Assembly: GCA_036667875.1 (NCBI GenBank)
Contig: JAVWTD010000032.1
Location: 1-13,680, forward strand
Direction: 5' to 3'
DNA from: CAJGDV01 sp036667875
GTDB taxonomy: Bacteria > Bacillota_I > Bacilli_A > RF39 > UBA660
Length of the DNA: 13,680 bases
The notes beneath the pieces were generated by a model, which was not told the DNA's origin, did no database searches, and saw nothing but the letters and a program-made list of their open reading frames with translations. A program made the position numbers and the translations under genes. Position 1 is the stretch's first letter. Each line of letters opens with the position of its first letter. Shown here piece by piece: positions 1 through 6,572 of this stretch.

Positions 1-18
1 AAGAGTCTAAAGGCTCTT
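1..18 (-). terminator. possible terminator hairpin cut by the window edge
   Basis: A short inverted repeat (AAGAG at 1-5 and CTCTT at 14-18, 8-base loop) overlaps the stop codon of the first minus-strand gene. In this window trmR, frr and yrzB also end in hairpins that overlap or abut their stop codons. The U-tract that would prove it lies outside the window, so this is only a suggestion. Confidence 0.25.
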
Positions 19-1020
19 ATTGATGAGATTTTTTTTAATAGTTATAACGGGTCTAATTCCAAAGAATGTTTTGGTATCTACATCCATACTCTCTAGTTTT
101 CCATTAGTTATAGCCCATGCATCAGTGTCATTTTTTGCTGTTTTTGATGATGTCCAATATCCTTGAAGTTCTGGTACTCCTACGGAATTATTAAGGCATC
201 CTTTTTCTTTGCATGTTTTACTAGTTCTATCATGAAGCCAACTATATTTTTTTGTGTTTACAGTTGCTTGACTGTTTGTTTCTAGATAATACCAGTTATC
301 TTTGGTTGATTGTAAAATATCAAATTGATTATTTCTTGTGATATATGATACTTCTTCTGCAGTTATAAGTCGTGGGGTTACAGTCCATTTGTTTTCGCTT
401 ACTAATAAGTTTAATTCTTCTTTTGGTCCTTCTATATTTTTACCTGTTTTATTCCATTCAATTAAGCCTGTTGTGTTATGGTCTAATATTAGATTTATTT
501 CGTCTCTTTTGTTTATGTCATTGAATGTGTACCATTTCATGCATCCTGTTTTATTTTCTGTTGTGCTTGAACTGATTTCATAATTTTTACAGACTTTACC
601 TTTTATTGGATCAAAATATATTTCTGTTCCATTAATAAAAAAGTCACTTTTTAAATCTTCTATTTCTTTTCCTTCTTTATATTTTACTAGATTTTCATCA
701 TAATCTTTGTAAAAGACATATTTTTCGTTTGTTACACTCATTTTAGTTTGACATTGTTCATTTAAGACTATGACTCCCTTATTTGGTAGTTTAAAGTTTG
801 TTTCTATGTTTGGGGTTATTCCTTCATGGTTAAACATGTATATTAAGGGTTCTTGTTTATCTTTTAGTTGTTCACTTTTGCATTTTCCTTCTATTTCATG
901 GACTAGTCTTGTCATGTTTTCATTTAAGTCTTTTATATTAAAATATTTCATTACGCTTGTTATTAATAAGAAAAAGGCTATACCCACTAATAAGAATATT
1001 ATTAATTTTTTTATTTTCAT
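7..1020 (-). CDS. exported, membrane-anchored Cys-paired protein of unknown function
   Basis: A 337-residue protein with a short basic N-terminus and one hydrophobic segment (about residues 5-24), so it is probably anchored by an N-terminal helix with the rest outside the cell. It has six cysteines, which group as C47/C90, C144/C160 and C270/C275. The middle part (about 133-190: YFDPIKGKVC, then GCMKWY, then LILDHNTT) resembles a repeat-like domain I recall from surface proteins of uncultured gut Firmicutes. The C-terminal part (GYWTSS near 287, AWAI near 301, GIRPVITI at 321-328) resembles the end of DUF6273/formylglycine-generating-enzyme-like surface domains. A role in adhesion or at the surface is inference. 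The start has a plausible AGAGG site. The trmR terminator lies just upstream and I find no convincing promoter, so expression is unclear. The gene looks intact and ends in TAG. Confidence 0.75.
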   Translation of the reverse strand: MKIKKLIIFLLVGIAFFLLITSVMKYFNIKDLNENMTRLVHEIEGKCKSEQLKDKQEPLIYMFNHEGITPNIETNFKLPNKGVIVLNEQCQTKMSVTNEKYVFYKDYDENLVKYKEGKEIEDLKSDFFINGTEIYFDPIKGKVCKNYEISSSTTENKTGCMKWYTFNDINKRDEINLILDHNTTGLIEWNKTGKNIEGPKEELNLLVSENKWTVTPRLITAEEVSYITRNNQFDILQSTKDNWYYLETNSQATVNTKKYSWLHDRTSKTCKEKGCLNNSVGVPELQGYWTSSKTAKNDTDAWAITNGKLESMDVDTKTFFGIRPVITIKKNLINKSL

Positions 1021-1072
1021 ATTTTTTCCTCTATTCTATTTTAAATATGTGCAAAAATAATGTTTTTTATAC

Positions 1073-1106
1073 AAAAAAAGGAAGTAATTTATAAAATACT
1101 TCCTTT
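1073..1106 (-). terminator. intrinsic terminator after trmR
   Basis: On the minus strand a 10-bp perfect stem (AAAGGAAGTA pairing with TACTTCCTTT, arms at 1097-1106 and 1077-1086) with a 10-base loop runs into seven U residues (plus-strand A run 1073-1079). It overlaps the trmR stop codon and closes the ireB-to-trmR operon. Confidence 0.85.
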
Positions 1107-1683
1107 AAGAAATTTTCTTTGATATTGTTAGACCGTCTCCTATGTTTTCATAGTTTGTTTTATAGTCTTTATTTTCTTTTAACCAATCTAAATAGTTGTG
1201 TATTTTTCTTATCATTTGTCTTACATTTCTACTTTCTATTTTGTCTTTTGTGAAAGTTAGTCCATGAAAGTTAATGTTATCAGTTATTATGGTTCCATTT
1301 TGATTTAAGTTTTTTTCATATTTTGTGAAGAATTTTATTGATTGACTTTTAGCGGCGTCAATAAATATTAAATCAAAGTTGTTTTTAATTTGGACTTCTA
1401 GGGCATCTCCATAAACTACAGTTATTCTATTTTGTAGGTTGAATTTTTTTATATTTTCTATGGCTAAATCATATCTTTCTTTGTCTCTTTCAATTGTTGT
1501 TACAGTTATTGAATCGTTTATCATGCACATTTTTATAGCGGAGTAACCTATAGCGGTTCCTATTTCTAATATTTTTTCTATATTGTTATTTTCAATATAG
1601 TTGGTTAAAAATGCAATCCCCTCGGGTTCCATTATTGGAATATTGAATTTTCTTGCGTATTCTTCTAGTTCTTCTATACGCAC
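1105..1683 (-). CDS. trmR: tRNA 5-hydroxyuridine methyltransferase TrmR (SAM-dependent O-methyltransferase)
   Basis: A class I SAM-dependent methyltransferase of the O-methyltransferase family. TrmR methylates 5-hydroxyuridine at tRNA position 34 to give 5-methoxyuridine. Visible motifs are the family opening IPIMEPEGI, the SAM-binding EIGTAIGYS (about 40-48), IERD (acidic end of strand 2), GDA, FIDAAKSQ with a likely metal-binding Asp109, and TDN (134-136). The gene is last in the ireB-ruvX-yrzB-mltG-trmR operon, the same place as yrrM in Bacillus. It overlaps the end of mltG by ten bases. The start is uncertain: GTG at 1683 has AGAGGG at a good distance, while an in-frame TTG at 1686 sits too close to it. 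At about 192 residues it is some 20 shorter at the N-terminus than the Bacillus protein as I recall it. TrmR is favoured over a generic O-methyltransferase because of the neighbourhood. Confidence 0.85.
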   Translation of the reverse strand: MRIEELEEYARKFNIPIMEPEGIAFLTNYIENNNIEKILEIGTAIGYSAIKMCMINDSITVTTIERDKERYDLAIENIKKFNLQNRITVVYGDALEVQIKNNFDLIFIDAAKSQSIKFFTKYEKNLNQNGTIITDNINFHGLTFTKDKIESRNVRQMIRKIHNYLDWLKENKDYKTNYENIGDGLTISKKIS

Positions 1684-2744
1684 CAATTTCCCTCTGCTTT
1701 CAATTTATTAATTGTTGCGTTGTGTCCGTTTGCATTTTTATTCATATAAGTTTTTCCGTTACAGTCTGCTACGAAATAGTAGTTATCGTGTTTAGTTGGT
1801 GCAATGGATGCTTCAATAGATTCTTTTCCTGGATTGGAAATAGGACCTACAGGAAGACCGATAAGTGACTTACATCTTGTGTTATATGAGTTAGTACAGT
1901 CGTTTAGTTCGTTAAAGGTTAAACTATATTTAAAATCATCTATTTTTGATCCATAATATGTTGTAACGTCACTTCCTAAACTCCAGTTTCCTTCTAGGCG
2001 ATTATAGAATACTCCTGCTACTCCTTTTCGGTCGTTTGAGTTTCCTGCTTCAAGTTCAATTATACTTGCTAGTGTAATAATTTGATGAACTGAATATTTA
2101 CTATTTTGGATTTCTTCTTTATGGCTAGATAAAATTTTGTTTGTGTGGTTTAATAACGTTTCTAATATTTTTTCAATTTTAAAAGTTTTATCAATTTGAT
2201 AAGTTTCTGGGAATAGATATCCTTCTAGGGGATAATAAATTCTTGAATCTAATATTATGTCTTCTAAAAACCAATATTTTGTAATTAATGTTTTTATGTA
2301 TTCTTTATCATTTATTTTATTTATTATATCTTCATATTTATTGTTAGTATTTTCTGATATTATTTGGGCTATTTCTCTTATGTTTAGTCCTTCTTTAAAA
2401 GTAATATTAACTAAGTTTGGATTGAAGTTTGATCCTTTACTTAATGATTTTATGATTTCTTCTAGGTCCATATTTTTGTTTAGTATGTATGTACCTTTTT
2501 GAATATCTCCTGGATTATTTAATTTTATATAAATTTTATAAAATAATTCTGATTTAATTAGATTACTTTTATAAAGTGAATTCCCTAATGTTGAAAATGT
2601 TTGATTTTCCATTACTTCAAATTCAACTTTTTCGTTATTTTTGGATACAGCAGCTATATTATTTTTATAAACTATTAATGATATTGCAAGAAATAATGAT
2701 ATTACTATTACTAGTATTGTAATTATTAAATGTCCTTTTTTCAT
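1674..2744 (-). CDS. mltG: endolytic murein transglycosylase MltG
   Basis: A 356-residue membrane-anchored lytic transglycosylase that cleaves nascent glycan strands at the outer face of the membrane and so limits strand length. It has one N-terminal transmembrane helix (about 7-26), a LysM-like region (about 40-110) and the YceG catalytic domain. The motif TLASIIELEAG places the catalytic glutamate at E230. YNRLEGNWSLGSD and GLPVGPISNPG (297-306) are the other family signatures. Odd points are four cysteines in the extracellular part (C283, C291, C328, C355), with C283/C291 in a small insertion before GLP, and no clear Shine-Dalgarno sequence. The U-tract of a terminator-like hairpin ends six bases before the ATG. 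No other in-frame ATG occurs until residue 45, inside the exported part, so this start is kept. The gene is fourth in the conserved ireB operon. Confidence 0.93.
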   Translation of the reverse strand: MKKGHLIITILVIVISLFLAISLIVYKNNIAAVSKNNEKVEFEVMENQTFSTLGNSLYKSNLIKSELFYKIYIKLNNPGDIQKGTYILNKNMDLEEIIKSLSKGSNFNPNLVNITFKEGLNIREIAQIISENTNNKYEDIINKINDKEYIKTLITKYWFLEDIILDSRIYYPLEGYLFPETYQIDKTFKIEKILETLLNHTNKILSSHKEEIQNSKYSVHQIITLASIIELEAGNSNDRKGVAGVFYNRLEGNWSLGSDVTTYYGSKIDDFKYSLTFNELNDCTNSYNTRCKSLIGLPVGPISNPGKESIEASIAPTKHDNYYFVADCNGKTYMNKNANGHNATINKLKAEGNWCV

Positions 2745-2749
2745 ACTTT

Positions 2750-2781
2750 AAAAAAAGCAAGGTTTATTCACCGCTTGCTTT
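2750..2781 (-). terminator. terminator or attenuator hairpin between yrzB and mltG
   Basis: An 8-bp perfect stem on the minus strand (AAAGCAAG at 2774-2781, CTTGCTTT at 2754-2761) with a 12-base loop is followed by a run of seven U residues (plus-strand A run 2750-2756). It begins inside the last codons of yrzB and ends six bases before mltG. By form it is an intrinsic terminator. Since mltG and trmR follow in the same direction with no visible promoter, it probably reduces rather than blocks transcription into them. Confidence 0.7.
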
Positions 2782-3051
2782 ATTTTCCTTTACTTCTGCT
2801 TGAATTTCTTCTAAAATAGTTTCAATAATTTTCCATTCTGCGTCTGTTTCAATTGGTAATAATTCACTAGCTTCTTTTTCTGGGTCATAAATTGATGCAT
2901 ATACTCTAATGTTTCCTGTTTCATCTACAGTGTTATCTGTATATACCATGTAATTTTTCTTTGTTTCATCTGATTCAAATGTGAATAATACTTCACATTG
3001 AACTTCTTTTCCTTCGCTGTTTACAGCGTTAAATGTCATTTTTTCTTCCAT
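2764..3051 (-). CDS. yrzB: DUF1292 family protein (YrzB-like)
   Basis: A small acidic 95-residue protein of the DUF1292/YrzB family. It has no signal peptide or membrane segment, so it should be cytoplasmic. Family features are the opening MTFNAVNSEGKEVQCEVLFTF, a central YMVYTDNT segment, an IYDPEKEASELLPI segment and an acidic C-terminal helix. Its molecular role is unknown. It is almost always found next to ruvX and ireB in Firmicutes, as here. The start at 3051 has GGGAGA at suitable spacing and overlaps the end of ruvX by 23 bases. A second ATG at 3039 would also be possible but has a poorer site. The identification rests on family resemblance plus position. Confidence 0.88.
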   Translation of the reverse strand: MEEKMTFNAVNSEGKEVQCEVLFTFESDETKKNYMVYTDNTVDETGNIRVYASIYDPEKEASELLPIETDAEWKIIETILEEIQAEVKENKASGE

Positions 3052-3478
3052 TTTTTATCTCCCTTTCATGTGAGTCTAAATATGTTTGTAATATTATATT
3101 AGCAGCCATTTTGTCTACTACTTTTTTTCTTTTTTTTCTTGAAAGATTGGCTTCTAATAGATAGTTATGAGCTGATACGGTTGATAATCTTTCATCTTGC
3201 ATACACACTTCAATATTTAAGTTTTTTTCTAAAGTTTTTTTAAATTCTAAAGTTGTTAAAGCTCTTTCTCCTATTGTATTATTCATATTTTTTGGTAGTC
3301 CTAAAATGATTTTTTCTACTTTATAATCATTAACAATTTTTTTTACTTCATCAATTACTGAGTCATATTCACTATCAGGAAATCTAAGTGTTGTTAAACC
3401 GGTTGCAATTGTTTTGGTTTCATCACTTAAAGAAATTCCTAATGTTCTTGTACCTAAATCAAACCCTAAATAACGCAT
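3029..3478 (-). CDS. ruvX: RuvX/YqgF, putative pre-16S rRNA nuclease (Holliday junction resolvase fold)
   Basis: A 149-residue RNase H-fold protein. YqgF/RuvX is required for maturation of the 5' end of 16S rRNA in several bacteria and was first named as a Holliday junction resolvase homologue. Motifs in order are GFDLGTRTLGIS with Asp7, KIILGLPKN (about 55-64), QDERLSTV with Glu96, and VDKMAANIIL with Asp122, giving the expected Asp-Glu-Asp acidic set. It is about ten residues longer than usual at the C-terminus (basic tail ending KNGRKNDI), and this tail is what overlaps the start of yrzB. Its ATG overlaps the ireB stop codon by one base (TAATG), which suggests translational coupling. Confidence 0.95.
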   Translation of the reverse strand: MRYLGFDLGTRTLGISLSDETKTIATGLTTLRFPDSEYDSVIDEVKKIVNDYKVEKIILGLPKNMNNTIGERALTTLEFKKTLEKNLNIEVCMQDERLSTVSAHNYLLEANLSRKKRKKVVDKMAANIILQTYLDSHEREIKNGRKNDI

Positions 3479-3717
3479 TATTTAATAAACTCTTTTAAGA
3501 GTGTTTCCATTATTTTAGTTCTTTCAATTTTAGTTAGTTTATTTCTTGCATCTTTGAAGTTTGAAATATATCCTGGATCTTCACTTATTAAGTATCCTAC
3601 TACTTGGTTAATTGGATCGTATCCTTTTTCTTCAAGTGCAGTACATACTTCTTTAATAGTTGATGCTACTAGTGCATCATCGATTTCAGTTTTGTTAAAT
3701 ATTTTTGTTTCGTCCAT
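3478..3717 (-). CDS. ireB: IreB family regulatory phosphoprotein (DUF965)
   Basis: A 79-residue cytoplasmic protein of the IreB/DUF965 family. In Enterococcus faecalis IreB is phosphorylated on threonine by the PASTA-domain kinase IreK and acts negatively on cephalosporin resistance; in Bacillus the homologue is YrzL. Family features are EVCTALEEKGYDPINQVVGYLISEDPGYI and the basic segment ARNKLTKIER. The start at 3717 (MDETKIF) is chosen because AGAGGTGG sits just upstream. An upstream in-frame TTG at 3735 would add six residues but has no ribosome binding site and lies close to the predicted transcription start. It is the first gene of the five-gene operon. Its presence suggests that a PASTA kinase is encoded elsewhere in this genome. 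Confidence 0.94.
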   Translation of the reverse strand: MDETKIFNKTEIDDALVASTIKEVCTALEEKGYDPINQVVGYLISEDPGYISNFKDARNKLTKIERTKIMETLLKEFIK

Positions 3718-3745
3718 TTTTTCCACCTCTATCAAATATATTTAT

Positions 3746-3774
3746 ATTTTACCATTTTATTTGGTTTTTATCAA
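3746..3774 (-). promoter_or_regulatory. SigA-type promoter of the ireB operon
   Basis: On the minus strand, -35 TTGATA (3769-3774) and -10 TAAAAT (3746-3751) are separated by 17 bases. A TGG at 3752-3754 supplies an extended -10 element. Each hexamer matches consensus at 5 of 6 positions. The predicted transcript starts about 20 bases before the ireB ATG. Confidence 0.8.
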
Positions 3775-3779
3775 TCTTT

Positions 3780-4724
3780 TTATTTGCTTTTAGTATATGA
3801 ATAGATTATTCCGAAAATTTTTGATTCGTAATTATCGCTTTCTATTCTTATATTGTATATATTGTTCAATTCATCTATATATATCCAAGTCTTTCTTAAT
3901 ATATGATAATTATGAAAAAATGAATCTATTTGATATCCTTTGTTGTTATATATTGTTATGTTGGTTTTTTTATTTTCGGCTCCATTTTCTAAAAATTTAT
4001 TTAGTAGGGTGAGTGTGTATTCATTTAATGATTTTTCTGATTCGTGTGTTACTATTATTATCTCTTTTTTATTTAAAGAGTTTTGATATACTATTTCTTC
4101 GTTTTTGTTTTTTAGGGATTCATAGTTTCCTGGGATACTTAGATATCCTAGATTGTCATTTCCAACTTTAATATTACCGACTGTTTTATAGTTTTTTAAA
4201 GAGTCTTCTTTATAATTATATTCGAGTATTAATTCTCCTTTATTACTACTTATAAGTATTTCAACTATCATTCCAAGTTGGTTAGTTTTCTTTACTAATC
4301 CAATGGTTGAATCGTTTGTTTCAAATTCAACATAATTTATTTTATATAGGGAATTTAAATAATTTTGAAGTTCTTTTTCGGTAAAGTCACTTACATTGTA
4401 ATTTATTCTTCCTTTATTTTTTGTTATTTTATATGATTTTACTTCTTTTAGTCCTATTATTTTATAAATAGTTGGTATTTTTTCTTCACTAAATTTTATA
4501 TATTCTTTTTTTGAACAAACTGATAGATTATAAAATCCTAGACATATTAAAGTAATAAATACTAATAAAGATGTAATGATAATTGCTTTTATTACTAAAT
4601 TTATATATTCATTTTTTTCTTTTATTACTTCATCAGTATTACCAAAATTGATTATTTTTAAATGTTCTCCACAGTTATTACAAATATTACCGTAAACGTT
4701 ATTTCCACATTTATTACATTTCAT
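3780..4724 (-). CDS. zinc-ribbon, single-pass membrane protein of unknown function
   Basis: A 314-residue protein that I do not recognise beyond its domains. The N-terminus is a zinc ribbon (C3, C6, C15, C18 in CNKCGN and CNNCGE). A linker and one strongly hydrophobic segment (about 42-65) follow, then about 245 residues, rich in Lys, Asn, Ile and Tyr, likely outside the cell. The usual reading is ribbon inside, C-terminal domain outside. The C-terminal part has several alternating hydrophobic stretches (VGNIKVGNDNLGYLSIPGN, EIIIVTHES, TWIYIDELNNIYNIRI), which suggests beta structure. Similar zinc-ribbon/TM proteins are common in gut Bacilli, mostly uncharacterised. It lies between alaS and ireB, where Bacillus has nothing, and has its own extended -10 promoter. 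AGGGA precedes the ATG. Confidence 0.8.
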   Translation of the reverse strand: MKCNKCGNNVYGNICNNCGEHLKIINFGNTDEVIKEKNEYINLVIKAIIITSLLVFITLICLGFYNLSVCSKKEYIKFSEEKIPTIYKIIGLKEVKSYKITKNKGRINYNVSDFTEKELQNYLNSLYKINYVEFETNDSTIGLVKKTNQLGMIVEILISSNKGELILEYNYKEDSLKNYKTVGNIKVGNDNLGYLSIPGNYESLKNKNEEIVYQNSLNKKEIIIVTHESEKSLNEYTLTLLNKFLENGAENKKTNITIYNNKGYQIDSFFHNYHILRKTWIYIDELNNIYNIRIESDNYESKIFGIIYSYTKSK

Positions 4725-4744
4725 TTTATCCCTACTTTTATTTT

Positions 4745-4753
4745 ATTATACCA
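4745..4753 (-). promoter_or_regulatory. extended -10 promoter of the zinc-ribbon gene
   Basis: On the minus strand TGGTATAAT combines a perfect -10 hexamer (4745-4750) with a TGn extension. The -35 region 17 bases further upstream (TATAAA) is weak. The ATG lies about 20 bases downstream of the hexamer. Confidence 0.65.
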
Positions 4754-4783
4754 TGTATTAAATAATATTTATAGTATGTAGTT

Positions 4784-4806
4784 AAAAAAAAGACACTAAC
4801 TTGTGT
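4784..4806 (-). terminator. probable terminator after alaS
   Basis: On the minus strand a short stem (ACAC at 4803-4806 with GTGT at 4793-4796, 6-base loop) is followed after one base by eight U residues (plus-strand A run 4784-4791). The stem is only 4 bp, so termination may be partial. The position right after the alaS stop supports it. Confidence 0.5.
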
Positions 4807-4815
4807 TAATGTATT

Positions 4816-6570
4816 TTAGTCTTCAAGAGTTGCTTTTATTCTTCTAACTCCTGCGCTACTTGCTTCTTCTTTTTTGATTTTGAATTTTCCAAGTTCGCTT
4901 GTATTTTTAACATGTGGTCCTCCACATAATTCTTTAGAAATATTACCAATTGAATAAACGGTAACAATATCTGGATATTTATCAATAAACATACATTCAG
5001 CACCAGATAATATAGCTTCTTCTTTTTTCATTTCAACAGCTGTTACTGGTATTGCTTCATTTATCCATTTATTAACTAGGTCTTCTGTTTGTTTTTTTTG
5101 TTCATCTGTTAGTTTATTATCACAACTAAAGTCAAAACGCATTCTTTCACTTGTGATATTACTTCCTTTTTGATGAACATTTTTATCTACTACTATTTTT
5201 AGGGCTGCATTTAATAGGTGTGTTGCTGTATGGTATTTTACTTCCATTTCACCTGTTCCTGCTAGTCCTCCTTTGAATTTTTCGCTTGCACCTGCTCTTG
5301 ATTTTTCTTGGTGTTCTTTAAATTTATCGTTAAAGCCTTTGATGTCAACACTAAGATTTAATTCTTTTGCTAGTTCTTCTGTTAATTCAATAGGAAATCC
5401 ATAGGTGTCAAATAGTTTAAAGGCATTGTCTTTATCTAAAATATTTCCTTTATATTGTGAAGTTATTTTTTCAAATTCTTTTAGTCCTTTTTCTAGTGTT
5501 CGGTTAAATTTTATTTTTTCATTTTTTAAAATTTCTAGTACTTTTTCTTCATTTTCTTCTATTTCTTTATAATACTTTTTATATTCATTTATGACTGTTT
5601 GGGCTATTTCTTGTTCCCAATTACCTGATATATCAATTTCTAGTTTTTTAGCGTGTCTGATGGCTCTTCTTATTAGTCTTCTTAGAATATATCCTTGGTC
5701 TGTGTTTGATGGTTTTATGCCTGCGTAATCTGATGAAATAAATACGGCTGTTCTTATATGGTCTGCTATTATTCTCATACTTACTTCATTTCCTATATAA
5801 GATTTGTTTGAAACTTTTTCTACTTTTTTGATTATATCTTTCCAAACGCTTGTTTGGTAGTTATCATCTACTCCTTCAAGAACAGCTACTACTCTTTCAT
5901 AACCCATTCCTGTGTCGACATTTTTTTTAGGTAATTCAGTTACTTTTCCGTTTTCATCTTTATTAAATTCCATGAATACATTATTCCAAATTTCAACCCA
6001 ACGGTTGTCTGTTGGATCATAAAAGTCGGGTACTTTTTCGTTGCTTCTAAAATAAAATATTTCAGTATCTCCACCACATGGTCCTGTTGTTCCAGCAATC
6101 CAAAAGTTGTCTTCCACTCCTAGGTAGGCTATTTTTTTTTCATTGATTCCTAACTTTTTCCAACATGTTGCCGAAAATTCATCTCTTGGAATATCTTCGT
6201 TTCCTTCAAAAACAGTTACTGCTAGTTTTTCTACGGGAATATTTAATTCTTTTGTTAGAAATTCAAAGCTATATGAAATACTTTCTTCTTTAAAATAATC
6301 TCCTAGACTCCAGTTTCCTAACATTTCAAAGAATGTATGATGAGTTTTATCTCCTACTTCATCTAAATCGTTAGTTCTTATGCATTTTTGATAGTCTACT
6401 AGGCGTGTTCCATAGGGGTGCTTTTGTCCCATAAGGTATGGAATAAGGGGTTGCATACCGGCTGTATTAAATAATACTGATGGGTCATTTTCTGGCACAA
6501 CTGGGCTTGATGGAATTTGTTTGTGTCCTTTACTAATGAAATAATTTATATATAAATCTTTTAAATTCAT
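4816..6570 (-). CDS. alaS: alanyl-tRNA synthetase, short form
   Basis: Charges tRNA-Ala with alanine (class II synthetase). The catalytic domain is complete: FNTAGMQP (35-42), motif 2 in TFFEMLGNWSLGDYF (79-93), TTGPCGGDTEIF (161-172), VEIWNNVFMEF (192-202) and motif 3 in GMGYERVVAVLEG (221-233). The tRNA-recognition helices follow (RRLIRRAIRHAKKL, 297-310; FDTYGFPIELT, 387-397). The editing core keeps HTATH (447-451) and CGGPH (549-553), the zinc/editing residues, with Pro where CGGTH is usual. At 584 residues against about 875 in E. coli, the beta-barrel between recognition and editing domains (AESGGQ region) is missing, as is the whole C-Ala domain. The ORF ends cleanly in TAA and only 92 bases separate it from the next gene, so this is not a broken longer gene. 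The AAGGAGG site lies in the end of the upstream gene. Third gene of the T-box operon. Confidence 0.95.
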   Translation of the reverse strand: MNLKDLYINYFISKGHKQIPSSPVVPENDPSVLFNTAGMQPLIPYLMGQKHPYGTRLVDYQKCIRTNDLDEVGDKTHHTFFEMLGNWSLGDYFKEESISYSFEFLTKELNIPVEKLAVTVFEGNEDIPRDEFSATCWKKLGINEKKIAYLGVEDNFWIAGTTGPCGGDTEIFYFRSNEKVPDFYDPTDNRWVEIWNNVFMEFNKDENGKVTELPKKNVDTGMGYERVVAVLEGVDDNYQTSVWKDIIKKVEKVSNKSYIGNEVSMRIIADHIRTAVFISSDYAGIKPSNTDQGYILRRLIRRAIRHAKKLEIDISGNWEQEIAQTVINEYKKYYKEIEENEEKVLEILKNEKIKFNRTLEKGLKEFEKITSQYKGNILDKDNAFKLFDTYGFPIELTEELAKELNLSVDIKGFNDKFKEHQEKSRAGASEKFKGGLAGTGEMEVKYHTATHLLNAALKIVVDKNVHQKGSNITSERMRFDFSCDNKLTDEQKKQTEDLVNKWINEAIPVTAVEMKKEEAILSGAECMFIDKYPDIVTVYSIGNISKELCGGPHVKNTSELGKFKIKKEEASSAGVRRIKATLED

Positions 6571-6572
6571 AA

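Noticed and set aside
770..1060. Plus-strand 96-codon hydrophobic open frame opposite the exported protein
   Set aside because: It is the complement of the N-terminal coding region plus the leader, with no ribosome binding site. Its hydrophobicity comes from the T-rich strand.
1021..1072. Promoter for the exported-protein gene
   Set aside because: TATAAA- and TAAAAT-like strings occur, but none has an acceptable -35 or a correctly spaced TGn, so no promoter is listed.
3718..3735. Longer IreB starting at TTG 3735
   Set aside because: There is no ribosome binding site and it lies right at the predicted transcript start. The family-typical start at 3717 has AGAGGTGG.
4816..6570. AlaRS as a truncated pseudogene
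   Set aside because: The gene has a clean start, stop and terminator. The missing barrel is internal with both flanks in frame, and the space after the stop (92 bases) is too small for C-Ala remnants.
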